Of a DNA stretch of 60,056 bases, positions 14,537 through 22,813 are shown piece by piece; position 1 is the first letter of the stretch; the number at the start of each line of letters is the position of its first letter. The DNA lies in contig JBOHVS010000337.1 of NCBI GenBank assembly GCA_050735975.1, forward strand, positions 1 to 60,056, in the 5' to 3' direction. The position numbers and the translations under genes were made by a program. This stretch comes from DATMBL01 sp050735975. GTDB taxonomy: Bacteria; Desulfobacterota; Binatia; UBA9968. Below the pieces are notes generated by a model. That model saw nothing but the letters and a program-made list of their open reading frames with translations, was not told the origin of the DNA and did not search any database.

Positions 14537-16261
14537 ATGGAGAAATCGCTTCGGGCTTTGCTAGTGCAAGATTCGGACGACGACGCTCAAGTCATAATCC
14601 GGGAAATGCGCAGGTGTGGCTACAACGTAGAGTATCAGCTCGTCGATACTGCCGTCGCCTTGTCAAAGGCGCTCGTCGAGAAGAATTGGGACATCGTCAT
14701 ATCCGATTACAAAATGCCCGGCTTTAACGGAAGCGACGCGCTAAAGCTGTTCAAGCGTGCCAGCCTTGACTCCCCATTCCTAATGGTGTCCGGCGCCGTG
14801 CCTGATGAAACCGGCATAGCCATGATGAAGGCCGGCGCCCATGACTACGTCTTGAAAGAGAATTTGAACCGTTTAGGCCCTGTTATTGAAAGAGAGTTGG
14901 AACGAGCCGAGGTACGGCGCCAGCAGAAACGCGCCAACGAGAGACTTCAGCATCTCGCTTACCATGATCTAGCTACTGATCTGCCCAACTATACCTTCCT
15001 TCACGAACGTCTTCATCAAGCGATTCTGAATGCAGAACTGCGAAAGAACCATATTGGCCTGTTGGTCATGAGAATAAACCGCTTCCAGAAGATGAACGAA
15101 ACCTTAGGTGACCAATTAATCGACATCTTGTTGATGCAATTCGGGCGGCGCGTCAGTGGGGCGCTCCAACCGTCACATACGTTAGCGTGCCTTAGGGGTA
15201 ATGAATTTGCGGTGCTGATCCCAATGGCTGACGGTGTCAAGGCTGCGCTGCAAGTTGTTCGTGAAATCAGCAAAGTTTTGGAACGACCGTTCATTATCTC
15301 GGACGGGCTCAAAATAGAGACGCAAGTCAGTTTCGGGATCGCGCTCTTTCCCGACCATGCGACTGCTGCTGACTTACTCGTTCGAAGAGCACGGATAGCC
15401 TTATCCACCGCAAAGAAAGATCACAGGCCGCATGCGTTCTACTCGGCGCAACAGTCCGAAGGTGCCCAGCATCAGCTGACGTTGGTCGGCGACTTGCGCC
15501 GGGCGATCATCGAAAATCAACTGTTTCTGCTTTATCAGCCTAAAATAGATCTTTCATCCCTTGAAGTAACGGGAGTCGAAGCTCTTGTGCGATGGAAACA
15601 TCCATCTTCCGGAATCCTCACTCCCAACCAGTTTATCCCTTTGGCGGAACAGACGGGGCTGATCATGCCTCTGACTCTATGGGTTTTGAACGAGGCGCTC
15701 AGGCAATGTAACGTCTGGAATCAGGAAGGGCTTCGGCTGGGCGTTGCCGTCAATCTTTCGCCCTGGAACCTGCAGTCTAGCGCGCTGCCGGAGCAGATTA
15801 GGGGGTTGCTTACCTCTTCGCGAGTATCGCCGGTGCAGCTTGAATTGGAAATTACTGAAAGTGCTATCATGGCAAATCCGGCCCAAGCCACGGAGATTCT
15901 CACCGTGTTGAAGGACATGGGCTTGCGGATTGCTGTTGACGACTTTGGCACCGGCTATTCCTCTCTCGCGCTCCTGCATCGATTACCGGTGGACGTGATC
16001 AAAATCGATAAATCTTTCGTTTTAAAGCTGGCCACCGAAGCCCAAGACGCCGTGATCGTGCGGTCTATCATTTACCTAGCGCACAACTTAGGTCTCAAAG
16101 TCGTAGCCGAAGGGGTTGAGAATCGAGAAACCATGAGAATGCTGGTTAAAACCGGTTGCGATATGGCCCAGGGGTTTCACATAAGCCACCCACGGCTTGC
16201 GGACGAATTGCCGCGCGGTTTACGTAATTGGGGAGGTGAATACAGGACCGCTCTACTCTGA
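14537..16261 (+). CDS. Response regulator with degenerate GGDEF and intact EAL domains
   Basis: A 574-residue three-domain signalling protein. The REC domain (1-125) has the acidic pocket DSDDD and phospho-acceptor Asp57 in VISDYKMPGF. The GGDEF domain (about 140-300) reads RGNEF at its signature, so diguanylate cyclase activity is probably lost. The EAL domain (about 315-565) keeps GVEALVRWKHP, ESAI, DDFGTGYSS and KIDKSFV, so c-di-GMP phosphodiesterase activity is likely. The start is ATG 14537 with AGGA eight bases upstream; TTG 14498 is less likely. No histidine kinase is adjacent. A sigma-54-like promoter lies upstream. Confidence 0.92.
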   Translation: MEKSLRALLVQDSDDDAQVIIREMRRCGYNVEYQLVDTAVALSKALVEKNWDIVISDYKMPGFNGSDALKLFKRASLDSPFLMVSGAVPDETGIAMMKAGAHDYVLKENLNRLGPVIERELERAEVRRQQKRANERLQHLAYHDLATDLPNYTFLHERLHQAILNAELRKNHIGLLVMRINRFQKMNETLGDQLIDILLMQFGRRVSGALQPSHTLACLRGNEFAVLIPMADGVKAALQVVREISKVLERPFIISDGLKIETQVSFGIALFPDHATAADLLVRRARIALSTAKKDHRPHAFYSAQQSEGAQHQLTLVGDLRRAIIENQLFLLYQPKIDLSSLEVTGVEALVRWKHPSSGILTPNQFIPLAEQTGLIMPLTLWVLNEALRQCNVWNQEGLRLGVAVNLSPWNLQSSALPEQIRGLLTSSRVSPVQLELEITESAIMANPAQATEILTVLKDMGLRIAVDDFGTGYSSLALLHRLPVDVIKIDKSFVLKLATEAQDAVIVRSIIYLAHNLGLKVVAEGVENRETMRMLVKTGCDMAQGFHISHPRLADELPRGLRNWGGEYRTALL

Positions 16262-16272
16262 TCTACGCAAAG

Positions 16273-16302
16273 CCCGCAGCAACAAAAAAAGGGGAATGCG
16301 GG
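16273..16302. terminator. Possible terminator between convergent genes
   Basis: CCCGCA and TGCGGG arms flank an A-rich loop in the 132-base gap between the convergent EAL gene and glnB. The stem is short and the loop long, so the call is weak. Confidence 0.3.
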
Positions 16303-16393
16303 TTGTTGTCCGCGCGGCAAAAACAACAAAATCCAGGCGATTTCCGGAAGGACGCGCTGGGTTTTGCTTATAACCAGAATCTAGTTTCGATAC

Positions 16394-16735
16394 TTAGCTA
16401 ATAGCTTCTTCGCCCCTTTCGTTGGTTCGGATTCTGATAACGTCCTCGACAGTCGACACAAAAATCTTCCCGTCACCAATCTTACCCGTCTGGGCCGACT
16501 CGAGAATGGCCTCGACTATTTTCGGCGCCATTTCATCCGGGGCTAGGATCTCTATTTTGACTTTGGGAAGAAAATCCACTGTGTATTCAGCACCTCGGTA
16601 GAGTTCAGTGTGACCTTTCTGCCTACCAAAACCCTTTACTTCGCTGATGGTCATGCCGGTAATGCCGGCTGAAGTCAGTCTCTGCTTGACTTCGTCGAGC
16701 TTAAACGGCTTGATGATCGCTTCAATTTTCTTCAT
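16394..16735 (-). CDS. glnB: Nitrogen regulatory protein P-II
   Basis: A 113-residue PII protein. The T-loop carries GHTELYRGAEYTVDFLPK with the uridylylation site Tyr51, the B-loop is TGKIGDGKIFV, and the C-terminal IRIRTNERGEEAI is canonical. It senses 2-oxoglutarate and ATP/ADP and controls glutamine synthetase adenylylation, NtrB and ammonium transport. It is the last gene of the amt-glnA-glnB operon, 70 bases after glnA. Next to amt it could equally be the GlnK type; the sequence alone does not separate the two. Confidence 0.95.
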   Translation of the reverse strand: MKKIEAIIKPFKLDEVKQRLTSAGITGMTISEVKGFGRQKGHTELYRGAEYTVDFLPKVKIEILAPDEMAPKIVEAILESAQTGKIGDGKIFVSTVEDVIRIRTNERGEEAIS

Positions 16736-16805
16736 CGGCTTCTCCCTCCCATCGTGCTTGGACCACGGATGCGTGAGCGGTATTTTCGCGGCTTGAAAGC
16801 ATTTC

Positions 16806-18221
16806 TTAAATATCGAAGTACAGCGCGAACTCCCACGGATGGGGTCTGAGACGAATGGCGTCGACTTCTTTCTTACGTTTGTACTCGAGCCAAGTCTCGA
16901 TCACATCTTTGGTGAAGACATCCCCTCTAAGCAGGAATTCATGATCTTTCTCCAACGCATCGAGCGCCTGATCCAACGATCCAGGCATTGACTTTACCTT
17001 GGCCGCCTCTTCAGGCTCGAGCTCGTAGAGATCCTTGTCGATCGGCTTGGGCGGCTCGATCTTGTTGCGGATGCCATCCAGTCCCGCCATCAACATCGCC
17101 GGAAAGGCGAAGTAGGGGTTGCAGCTTGGGTCCGGGGTCCGAAACTCCAACCGCTTGGCCTTCTCACTGGTGGAATACATCGGGATTCTCACGCAGGCGC
17201 TACGGTTACGGGCGGAGTAGACTAAATTGATCGGCGCTTCGTACCCAGGCACCAGCCTTCGGTAGGAGTTCGTCGTCGGCGCAATAAAGCCGCAGAGCGC
17301 ATGCGCGTGCTTGATCAGCCCGCCAATGTAGTAGCGGGCGGTCTCGCTGATAAGCCCGTAGCCTTTCTTGTCGTAAAACAGATTCTTGCCGTTCTTCCAA
17401 AGGCTCTGGTGGGTGTGCATCCCGGAGCCATTGTCCTGAAAAAGCGGTTTCGGCATGACCGTGACCACCTTGCCCCGCTGCCGGGCGGTGTTTTTGACCA
17501 CGTATTTGTAAAGCAATACCTGGTCGGCCATCTTGGTGAGGGTCGAGTACCGCATGTCGATTTCGGTCTGCCCGGCCGTGCCCACCTCGTGGTGATGCAC
17601 TTCGACTTTGATACCGCATTTGTCCAGGTTCTTTATCATTTCGGAGCGCAAATCCTGGTACTGGTCCATCGGCGGCACCGGAAAATAGCCCTCTTTGTAG
17701 CGGATCTTGTAGCCAAGATTCGGCTTGTCGTTACTCCCGGAGTTCCAAAACCCCTCTTCGGAGTCGATATAGTAAAATCCGTGGTTGGCAGCCTGGTCAA
17801 ATCGGATGTTGTCGAAAATGAAAAATTCGATCTCCGGCCCCCAGTAACTCGTGTCCGCGAGCCCCGTCGATTTGAGATACTTCTCGGCCTTCTGAGCTAT
17901 GTAACGCGGGTCGCGGCTGTATGGCTCGCGCGTGACGGCGTCAATCACGTTGCAGACAATGCTGAGGGTCAGGTGCTCGGTAAACGGGTCCATGATCGCC
18001 GTCTCCGGGTCCGGAATCAATATCATGTCCGATTCGTTGATGCTCTGAAATCCCCGGATGCTCGAGCCGTCAAACCCAATCCCGTCGTCAAACAGCTCTG
18101 CTGTCAGCTCTCCCGCAGGTATCGAAAAGTGATGCCACAAACCCGGTACATCGACAAACTTGAAATCCACTATCTCTACTTTGTTCTTCTTGGCCAAGTC
18201 TAAGACGTCCTTGACACTCAT
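16806..18221 (-). CDS. glnA: Glutamine synthetase type I
   Basis: A 471-residue GSI-beta type enzyme. It shows DGSSIRGF, the metal-site WGPEIEFFIFD, HHHEVGTAGQTEID, the ATP-site HTHQSLWKNGKNLF, and the adenylylation loop KDLYELEPEE with Tyr399, so regulation by adenylylation is expected. It forms glutamine from glutamate and ammonium as a cytoplasmic dodecamer. It lies 91 bases downstream of amt and 70 upstream of glnB; transcription from the amt sigma-54 promoter would place all three under nitrogen control. Confidence 0.97.
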   Translation of the reverse strand: MSVKDVLDLAKKNKVEIVDFKFVDVPGLWHHFSIPAGELTAELFDDGIGFDGSSIRGFQSINESDMILIPDPETAIMDPFTEHLTLSIVCNVIDAVTREPYSRDPRYIAQKAEKYLKSTGLADTSYWGPEIEFFIFDNIRFDQAANHGFYYIDSEEGFWNSGSNDKPNLGYKIRYKEGYFPVPPMDQYQDLRSEMIKNLDKCGIKVEVHHHEVGTAGQTEIDMRYSTLTKMADQVLLYKYVVKNTARQRGKVVTVMPKPLFQDNGSGMHTHQSLWKNGKNLFYDKKGYGLISETARYYIGGLIKHAHALCGFIAPTTNSYRRLVPGYEAPINLVYSARNRSACVRIPMYSTSEKAKRLEFRTPDPSCNPYFAFPAMLMAGLDGIRNKIEPPKPIDKDLYELEPEEAAKVKSMPGSLDQALDALEKDHEFLLRGDVFTKDVIETWLEYKRKKEVDAIRLRPHPWEFALYFDI

Positions 18222-18312
18222 TGCCTTACTCCTCTCTTTTTTCGTATGTGACCGTTAAAACCATCCTTTGCTATCACATTCTCAGTCGCACAGCTAGGCC
18301 CGCATGTCACGG

Positions 18313-19707
18313 TCATGCATAGCCACGCTCGTTGTGCTGGCTCAGATCCAAACCCATCCGCTCTTCTTCTTCGGCGACTCGCAATCCCATGCTTGCCTTC
18401 AGTATCGCAAGGATGATGCCCGTTACAACGACGGCGAATACGATCGTGGCCGCTACACTGACAAACTGAACCCCGAGCTGTCCGGGGTTGCCGAAGAAGA
18501 GCCCGTCATTGCCGGCCGGGTTGATCGCTTTAGAGGCGAAGAGGCCGGTCGCCAAAGCCCCCCACGTACCGCCCACGCCGTGGACCCCTACAACGTCCAA
18601 GGAATCGTCATAGCCGAATTTCGCCTTCATGTTACAAGCCGAGTAGCACAGAATCCCGCCAACCGCGCCTATGATGATCGAAGAAATTGGACCCACAAAA
18701 CCCGCGGCTGGAGTGATCGAAACCAGGCCCGCCACCGCGCCGGTGGCAGCTCCCAGCGCTGTCGGTTTCCCCCGGGCGATCCATTCCATAAAGACCCAGG
18801 ACAATGTCGCTGCCGCCGCTGCCGTATTGGTGGTCATAAATGCATTGGCGGCTAAACCGTCTGCGGCCAGCGCGCTCCCTGCATTGAATCCGAACCATCC
18901 CACCCAAAGTAACGAAGCGCCGATCACGCAGAAAGGCAGGTTATGTGGCGCCATCGTCTCTTGCCCGTATCCAACTCGTCTGCCGAACATCAGAGCTGCT
19001 ACCAGTGCAGAGGCGCCAGAGCTGATATGGACTACGGTCCCGCCGGCGAAATCTAGGGCGCCCATCGCCCCTAGCCATCCTTTACCCCATACCCAATGGG
19101 CGAGGGGATCATAGACGAAAGTCGCCCATAGAAGTGCGAAAACGATAAAGGTGCTAAATTTAGCTCGCTCCGCGAACGCACCGGTTATCAAGACAGGCGT
19201 GATTATGGCGAACATCATTTGAAACAGCATAAACGCGAGATGCGGGACGGTGGCGGAATAGTCCGGGTTGGGATCAGCACCGACACCGTTTAACCCGATC
19301 CATGCGAGGCTGCCAATGAACCCGCCGACATCCGGCCCAAAGGCCAAACTGTATCCAAACAGTACCCATTGAATACTGATCAACGCGACGACGATGAAGC
19401 TTTGCATAATCGTACCGAGGATATTCTTCCCGCGCACGAGACCCCCGTAAAAGAGAAACAGGCCGGGAATGGTCATCATCAGAACCAGTGCAGCAGACGT
19501 CAGCAGCCAGGCGGTATCTCCCTTGTCGATTTGTGGCGCGGCAGGAGTAGCGGCATCTGCGCCAGCAGCAGGCACCGGTGCGATCGCGGCAGGGGGTGAT
19601 GATTGCGGGTGAAGTGAATCTTGAGCCATGCAAAGAACTGGAATCGAGACCAACAGAAACGAAGCCATCATGAAGAGCAGCGACCATCTTTTCTTATCCT
19701 GATCCAC
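18313..19707 (-). CDS. amt: Ammonium transporter
   Basis: An Amt/MEP/Rh channel of 464 residues with an N-terminal signal peptide (cleaved near CMAQDS) and eleven membrane helices. Conserved features are DTAWLLTSAALVLMMTIPGL, the pore segments around AHWVWGKGW, and DVVGVHGVGGTWGAL with a pore histidine. It conducts ammonium across the inner membrane. I choose GTG 19707, which has GGGAGG seven bases upstream; the longer frame to GTG 19767 would run over the sigma-54 promoter. It is the first gene of amt-glnA-glnB. Confidence 0.95.
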   Translation of the reverse strand: MDQDKKRWSLLFMMASFLLVSIPVLCMAQDSLHPQSSPPAAIAPVPAAGADAATPAAPQIDKGDTAWLLTSAALVLMMTIPGLFLFYGGLVRGKNILGTIMQSFIVVALISIQWVLFGYSLAFGPDVGGFIGSLAWIGLNGVGADPNPDYSATVPHLAFMLFQMMFAIITPVLITGAFAERAKFSTFIVFALLWATFVYDPLAHWVWGKGWLGAMGALDFAGGTVVHISSGASALVAALMFGRRVGYGQETMAPHNLPFCVIGASLLWVGWFGFNAGSALAADGLAANAFMTTNTAAAAATLSWVFMEWIARGKPTALGAATGAVAGLVSITPAAGFVGPISSIIIGAVGGILCYSACNMKAKFGYDDSLDVVGVHGVGGTWGALATGLFASKAINPAGNDGLFFGNPGQLGVQFVSVAATIVFAVVVTGIILAILKASMGLRVAEEEERMGLDLSQHNERGYA

Positions 19708-19750
19708 GGCCAATCCTCCCTTGATCGAAGAGTAGATTCCGTAACAATAG

Positions 19751-19766
19751 AGCAACGGATATGCCA
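19751..19766 (-). promoter_or_regulatory. Sigma-54 promoter of amt-glnA-glnB
   Basis: Read on the minus strand, TGGCATATCCGTTGCT has GG and GC separated by exactly ten bases, matching the -24/-12 pattern TGGCAC-N5-TTGCT with one change. The transcript would start near 19740, 33 bases before the amt GTG start. Sigma-54 control is the rule for ammonium transporter and glutamine synthetase operons in many proteobacteria. I did not find a clear NtrC site pair upstream. Confidence 0.65.
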
Positions 19767-19955
19767 CTAAATCAGCAAGAACATTTGCTTGAATTTTCGC
19801 GGCGGTTCAATCGTGAAAGAAACTGCGGGGAAAAGTCTGCTGCTTAACTTTAAGGCATTTGCATAGTTTCTAGGCAGATGACGTTTGGTAGGTGGCAACC
19901 TCTCAGATTCACAATAGAACAGAGAGAGGATTCGGAGCTGGTGGGTCAGGTTTGG

Positions 19956-20141
19956 GTAGTGACTCATTTTAGCTCCAGATCCTTCACTGAGCTTGTCCTG
20001 AGACTCTTCGCTGCGCTCAGAGAGTGACAGTCGAAGGATTCAGGATGACAGCCCCATCAAGTGTCATTCTGAGGCGTTAGCCGAAGAATCTGGGTTTTGC
20101 GAGAGTTGAACGGGCAGTGGCTCACGAAAATGAGTCACTAC
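19956..20141. mobile_element. MITE-like element with 15-bp terminal inverted repeats, 186 bp
   Basis: GTAGTGACTCATTTT (19956-19970) and AAAATGAGTCACTAC (20127-20141) are perfect inverted repeats, with GTCATTCTGAG-like and TTCAGGATGACA arms inside. It fills much of the 440-base gap between amt and ispH and stops six bases short of the ispH stop codon. No frame inside looks real. The ends resemble those of the 13635 element in sharing GTAGTG-N-CTC. Confidence 0.65.
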
Positions 20142-20147
20142 TCAGTT

Positions 20148-21086
20148 TTACGATACTGGATGGATATCGGACGGGAGCGCGAAGTGGATGTTCTCCTCGA
20201 CAAAGCCGAGGTGCGCAATCTCGGCTCCCTCACGGGTGAAGAACTCGGCCACTTCACCTACCAACTGTTCCGGCACTGAGGCACCCGAGGTAATGCCAAC
20301 CCTGGTAGCGCCTTGCAGCCAAGTTGGTTCTATTCCGTTGTGGTCATCGATAAGATAGGCGGGCGTACCCTGGGCCCTAGCCGCATTGCGCAGTTGGTTC
20401 GAGTTCTCGCTGTTGGGTGAGCCGACGACCAGCACGACGTCGACTTCCCGCGCCAGTTGTTTCACCGCGTCCTGACGGTTTTGCGTTGCATAGCAAATGT
20501 CCTCTTTGGGAGGTGTGATCAAGCGAGGAAATCGCTCCTTCAAAACGTCGATAACTTCCCGCGTGTCATCGACGCTGAGCGTGGTCTGCGTCAAGGCCAC
20601 CACTTTTTCAGGATCCGGGACAACCACTTTCCAAGCTTCCGCGGCATCAGCTACGATCCGCACCCGTTCGGGAGCCTCGCCGCGGGTGCCGACGATCTCA
20701 TCGTGCTTTTCGTGACCGACCAAGATTATCCAATAACCTTGAGCCGCGAATTTGCGTACCTCGCGGTGTACCTTCTCAACTAAAGGGCAGGTGGCATCAA
20801 TGATAAGTTCGAGCCGCTTTTCTTTTGCTTCTTGCCACACCATAGGTGAAACGCCGTGGGCACTAAAAACTAGCTTCCCGCCCGCCGGGACATCCTCCAG
20901 CGACTGGACAAAATGCACTCCGCGCCGCATAAAATCGTTAACCACATATTTGTTGTGCACGATTTCATGAAACACGTACAGTGGCGCCCCGTGTCTCTGC
21001 AGGGCGCGCTCTATGGTTTCCACGGCCATTTCGACGCCCGCACAGAACCCTCTTGGCTTAGCTAATATGACCTTTTGAATCGCCAT
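20148..21086 (-). CDS. ispH: 4-hydroxy-3-methylbut-2-enyl diphosphate reductase
   Basis: A 312-residue iron-sulfur enzyme, last step of the MEP isoprenoid pathway, giving IPP and DMAPP. The three cluster cysteines are seen in AKPRGFCAGV (C15), IDATCPLVEKVH and DICYATQNRQ; the substrate-binding SPNSENSNQL and GITSGASVPEQLV are also present. Start ATG 21086. The 3' end stops just before an inverted-repeat element. It stands alone, 67 bases downstream of the glycosyltransferase gene on the same strand. Confidence 0.97.
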   Translation of the reverse strand: MAIQKVILAKPRGFCAGVEMAVETIERALQRHGAPLYVFHEIVHNKYVVNDFMRRGVHFVQSLEDVPAGGKLVFSAHGVSPMVWQEAKEKRLELIIDATCPLVEKVHREVRKFAAQGYWIILVGHEKHDEIVGTRGEAPERVRIVADAAEAWKVVVPDPEKVVALTQTTLSVDDTREVIDVLKERFPRLITPPKEDICYATQNRQDAVKQLAREVDVVLVVGSPNSENSNQLRNAARAQGTPAYLIDDHNGIEPTWLQGATRVGITSGASVPEQLVGEVAEFFTREGAEIAHLGFVEENIHFALPSDIHPVS

Positions 21087-21152
21087 AGAATCAATTCAAG
21101 TTTGAAGATTTCATAAGAAGCTGTCAACAGGCGGGTCAACCGCAATGACCCG

Positions 21153-22271
21153 CTAAGTCGCGGAGTGGCCATTCAGAATGGCAAGTACCTTTTCCGCCGC
21201 GATTTGCGCGCCGTCGAGGCGGACATCGGGCCAGTTCGGTTTTTTCTCCAGCAGGCTTGTCAGATAGGAAAGAAAGTCTCCCGACAACAATTCTTTCTGG
21301 GGGACATACTCAGCCGTCGCACATTCAGTGAGGACCTGGACCAGCCGCGGATACTCCGCAAAGTCTCCGCGGTCGGTGTATAAAATCCGCACCCTGTGGG
21401 CAAGGACGTCGGCCACGATTCCATATCCCGGTTTGGTAACGATCACATCGGCCGCGCGAACCAGATCTTCGTAGTGATGCTGCGCATCCGGCAAGATGAA
21501 AACATTGCCGTCAACAGTCTCGCTTGCACCGGTTGCGACAAAAAAGAAATCTTTACTTTGCTTAAGCCTGCTCCATGATAAGCCGCTGAGTCCCAGCCCG
21601 CCAAAGCTTAGGAGCACCATCGTGCCAGCGCGTGGCAGGTTGAACCGCTCTCTTGCCTCGTCTTTGCTCAGAGCCGACATGCGGGAGATCCAGGGTATCG
21701 GTTCCCGCAGGGGAAAGACCTCCATGCCGCCCGCACAAGGGAGGGTTAACGCCAAGGTCGTTTTGCGGTAGAAGCCGTCCATTTTCTCGATTATTGGCAA
21801 GAAGTGGGGATGATCGTTGAGATAGGCACGGTAAATCCAACTCCAGGTGAAGTTGCTTATTGCGACTGAGCGGCGGGAAGTCTGCGCGGCAATTTCAAAA
21901 CAGAGCGCCGGAATGTCTCCCACGATCAACTGAATTTTATGGTATCGAATGAAATCTCGTTCCTGCTGAATGAGTGCCGGCGCCTCGGCGTGCAGCGCCT
22001 GACAAGCCCGCAGGGTTTTCCCCAAATCCATTTTAAGACTGTTGGTTTGCACGATGCCCGCATCGAGGGACTGCCGGGAATATTGCACGGGAAAAAGAGT
22101 ATGCTGGACAAGCCACTCCGGCGCCGTGCTACGAACGTAAATAGACAACTCGGGCAGAGACCTTTTCAGGGCGCGGATCACTTGGACTGAACGGACCGTG
22201 TGGCCGAATCCATGGCCGGTAATATAATAGAGAATTGAACTCAATTGGGCTTTGGATGTATGTATAAGCAA
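21153..22271 (-). CDS. GT-B glycosyltransferase (MurG/UGT-like)
   Basis: A protein of about 373 residues beginning ILYYITGHGFGHTVRSVQVI, a GT-B N-terminal domain with the glycine-rich donor loop GHGFGH seen also in the N-terminal domain of L-arabinokinase-type proteins and MurG relatives. The C-terminal half holds MVLLSFGGLGLSGL and ADVIVTKPGYGIVADVL, the nucleotide-sugar binding region. Sugar and acceptor are unknown. The start is uncertain: TTG 22271 or TTG 22244 fit the family N-terminus; the longer frame to 22406 would overlap the cold-shock gene on the other strand. Confidence 0.75.
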   Translation of the reverse strand: MLIHTSKAQLSSILYYITGHGFGHTVRSVQVIRALKRSLPELSIYVRSTAPEWLVQHTLFPVQYSRQSLDAGIVQTNSLKMDLGKTLRACQALHAEAPALIQQERDFIRYHKIQLIVGDIPALCFEIAAQTSRRSVAISNFTWSWIYRAYLNDHPHFLPIIEKMDGFYRKTTLALTLPCAGGMEVFPLREPIPWISRMSALSKDEARERFNLPRAGTMVLLSFGGLGLSGLSWSRLKQSKDFFFVATGASETVDGNVFILPDAQHHYEDLVRAADVIVTKPGYGIVADVLAHRVRILYTDRGDFAEYPRLVQVLTECATAEYVPQKELLSGDFLSYLTSLLEKKPNWPDVRLDGAQIAAEKVLAILNGHSAT

Positions 22272-22353
22272 ACCTGGGGAGCCGGCTCTTATATTGTCAA
22301 GCAGGCCCCGGTAAATGGCAACCCCGAGTAGCGTAAACGGGAGGATATTTGGC

Positions 22354-22557
22354 ATGACTGGAACAATCAAGAAAATCTTGAGGCAAAAAGGGTACGGCTT
22401 CATCACTCCCGACGACGGAAGCGAGGATGTGTTTTTTCACCGCGGAAGTCTCGCCCCTCGAAGTCAAATCGAGGACTTCAATGAAGGCGACACGGTGCAG
22501 TTTCAGACACGAAAAGGTGAGAAGGGGCCTATAGCATTCGACCTTAAAATACGCTGA
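22354..22557 (+). CDS. Cold-shock domain protein
   Basis: A 67-residue CspA-type OB-fold protein with RNP1 KGYGFIT and RNP2 DVFFHRGSL, ending GPIAFDLKIR. It binds single-stranded nucleic acid as an RNA chaperone. ATG 22354 has GGGAGGA eight bases upstream. The spacer between RNP1 and RNP2 (PDDGSE) is normal. It is divergent from the glycosyltransferase gene. Confidence 0.92.
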   Translation: MTGTIKKILRQKGYGFITPDDGSEDVFFHRGSLAPRSQIEDFNEGDTVQFQTRKGEKGPIAFDLKIR

Positions 22558-22813
22558 ACAGCCGGTCGATTGCCACCTCCGCGAGGGAATTTCGATGAGG
22601 AACACCGCAACTTTCTCCGCCGACCGCTTGATGTTTGACCTTGCCTCCCGCTTAGGCTCTTCGGAAGGTTATTCGTTAACCTCAAATCTTAGCTCTGTTT
22701 CAACTTCTCCGCATCAATTGAAATAAAACCAAACACTGCGCTACTCTTCCCTGGAGCTTTGTTTCGGGGCTAACGGAAGTGTGTTAGGCTAAGTGTATCC
22801 CAGAGAAAGTCTA

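Noticed and set aside
17301..18203. 300-codon open frame opposite glnA
   Set aside because: It is the antisense shadow of a highly conserved GC-rich gene, with no ribosome site and no family motif.
18222..18312. Second sigma-54 promoter in front of glnA
   Set aside because: A GG-N10-GC spacing exists but the surrounding -24 and -12 bases do not match.
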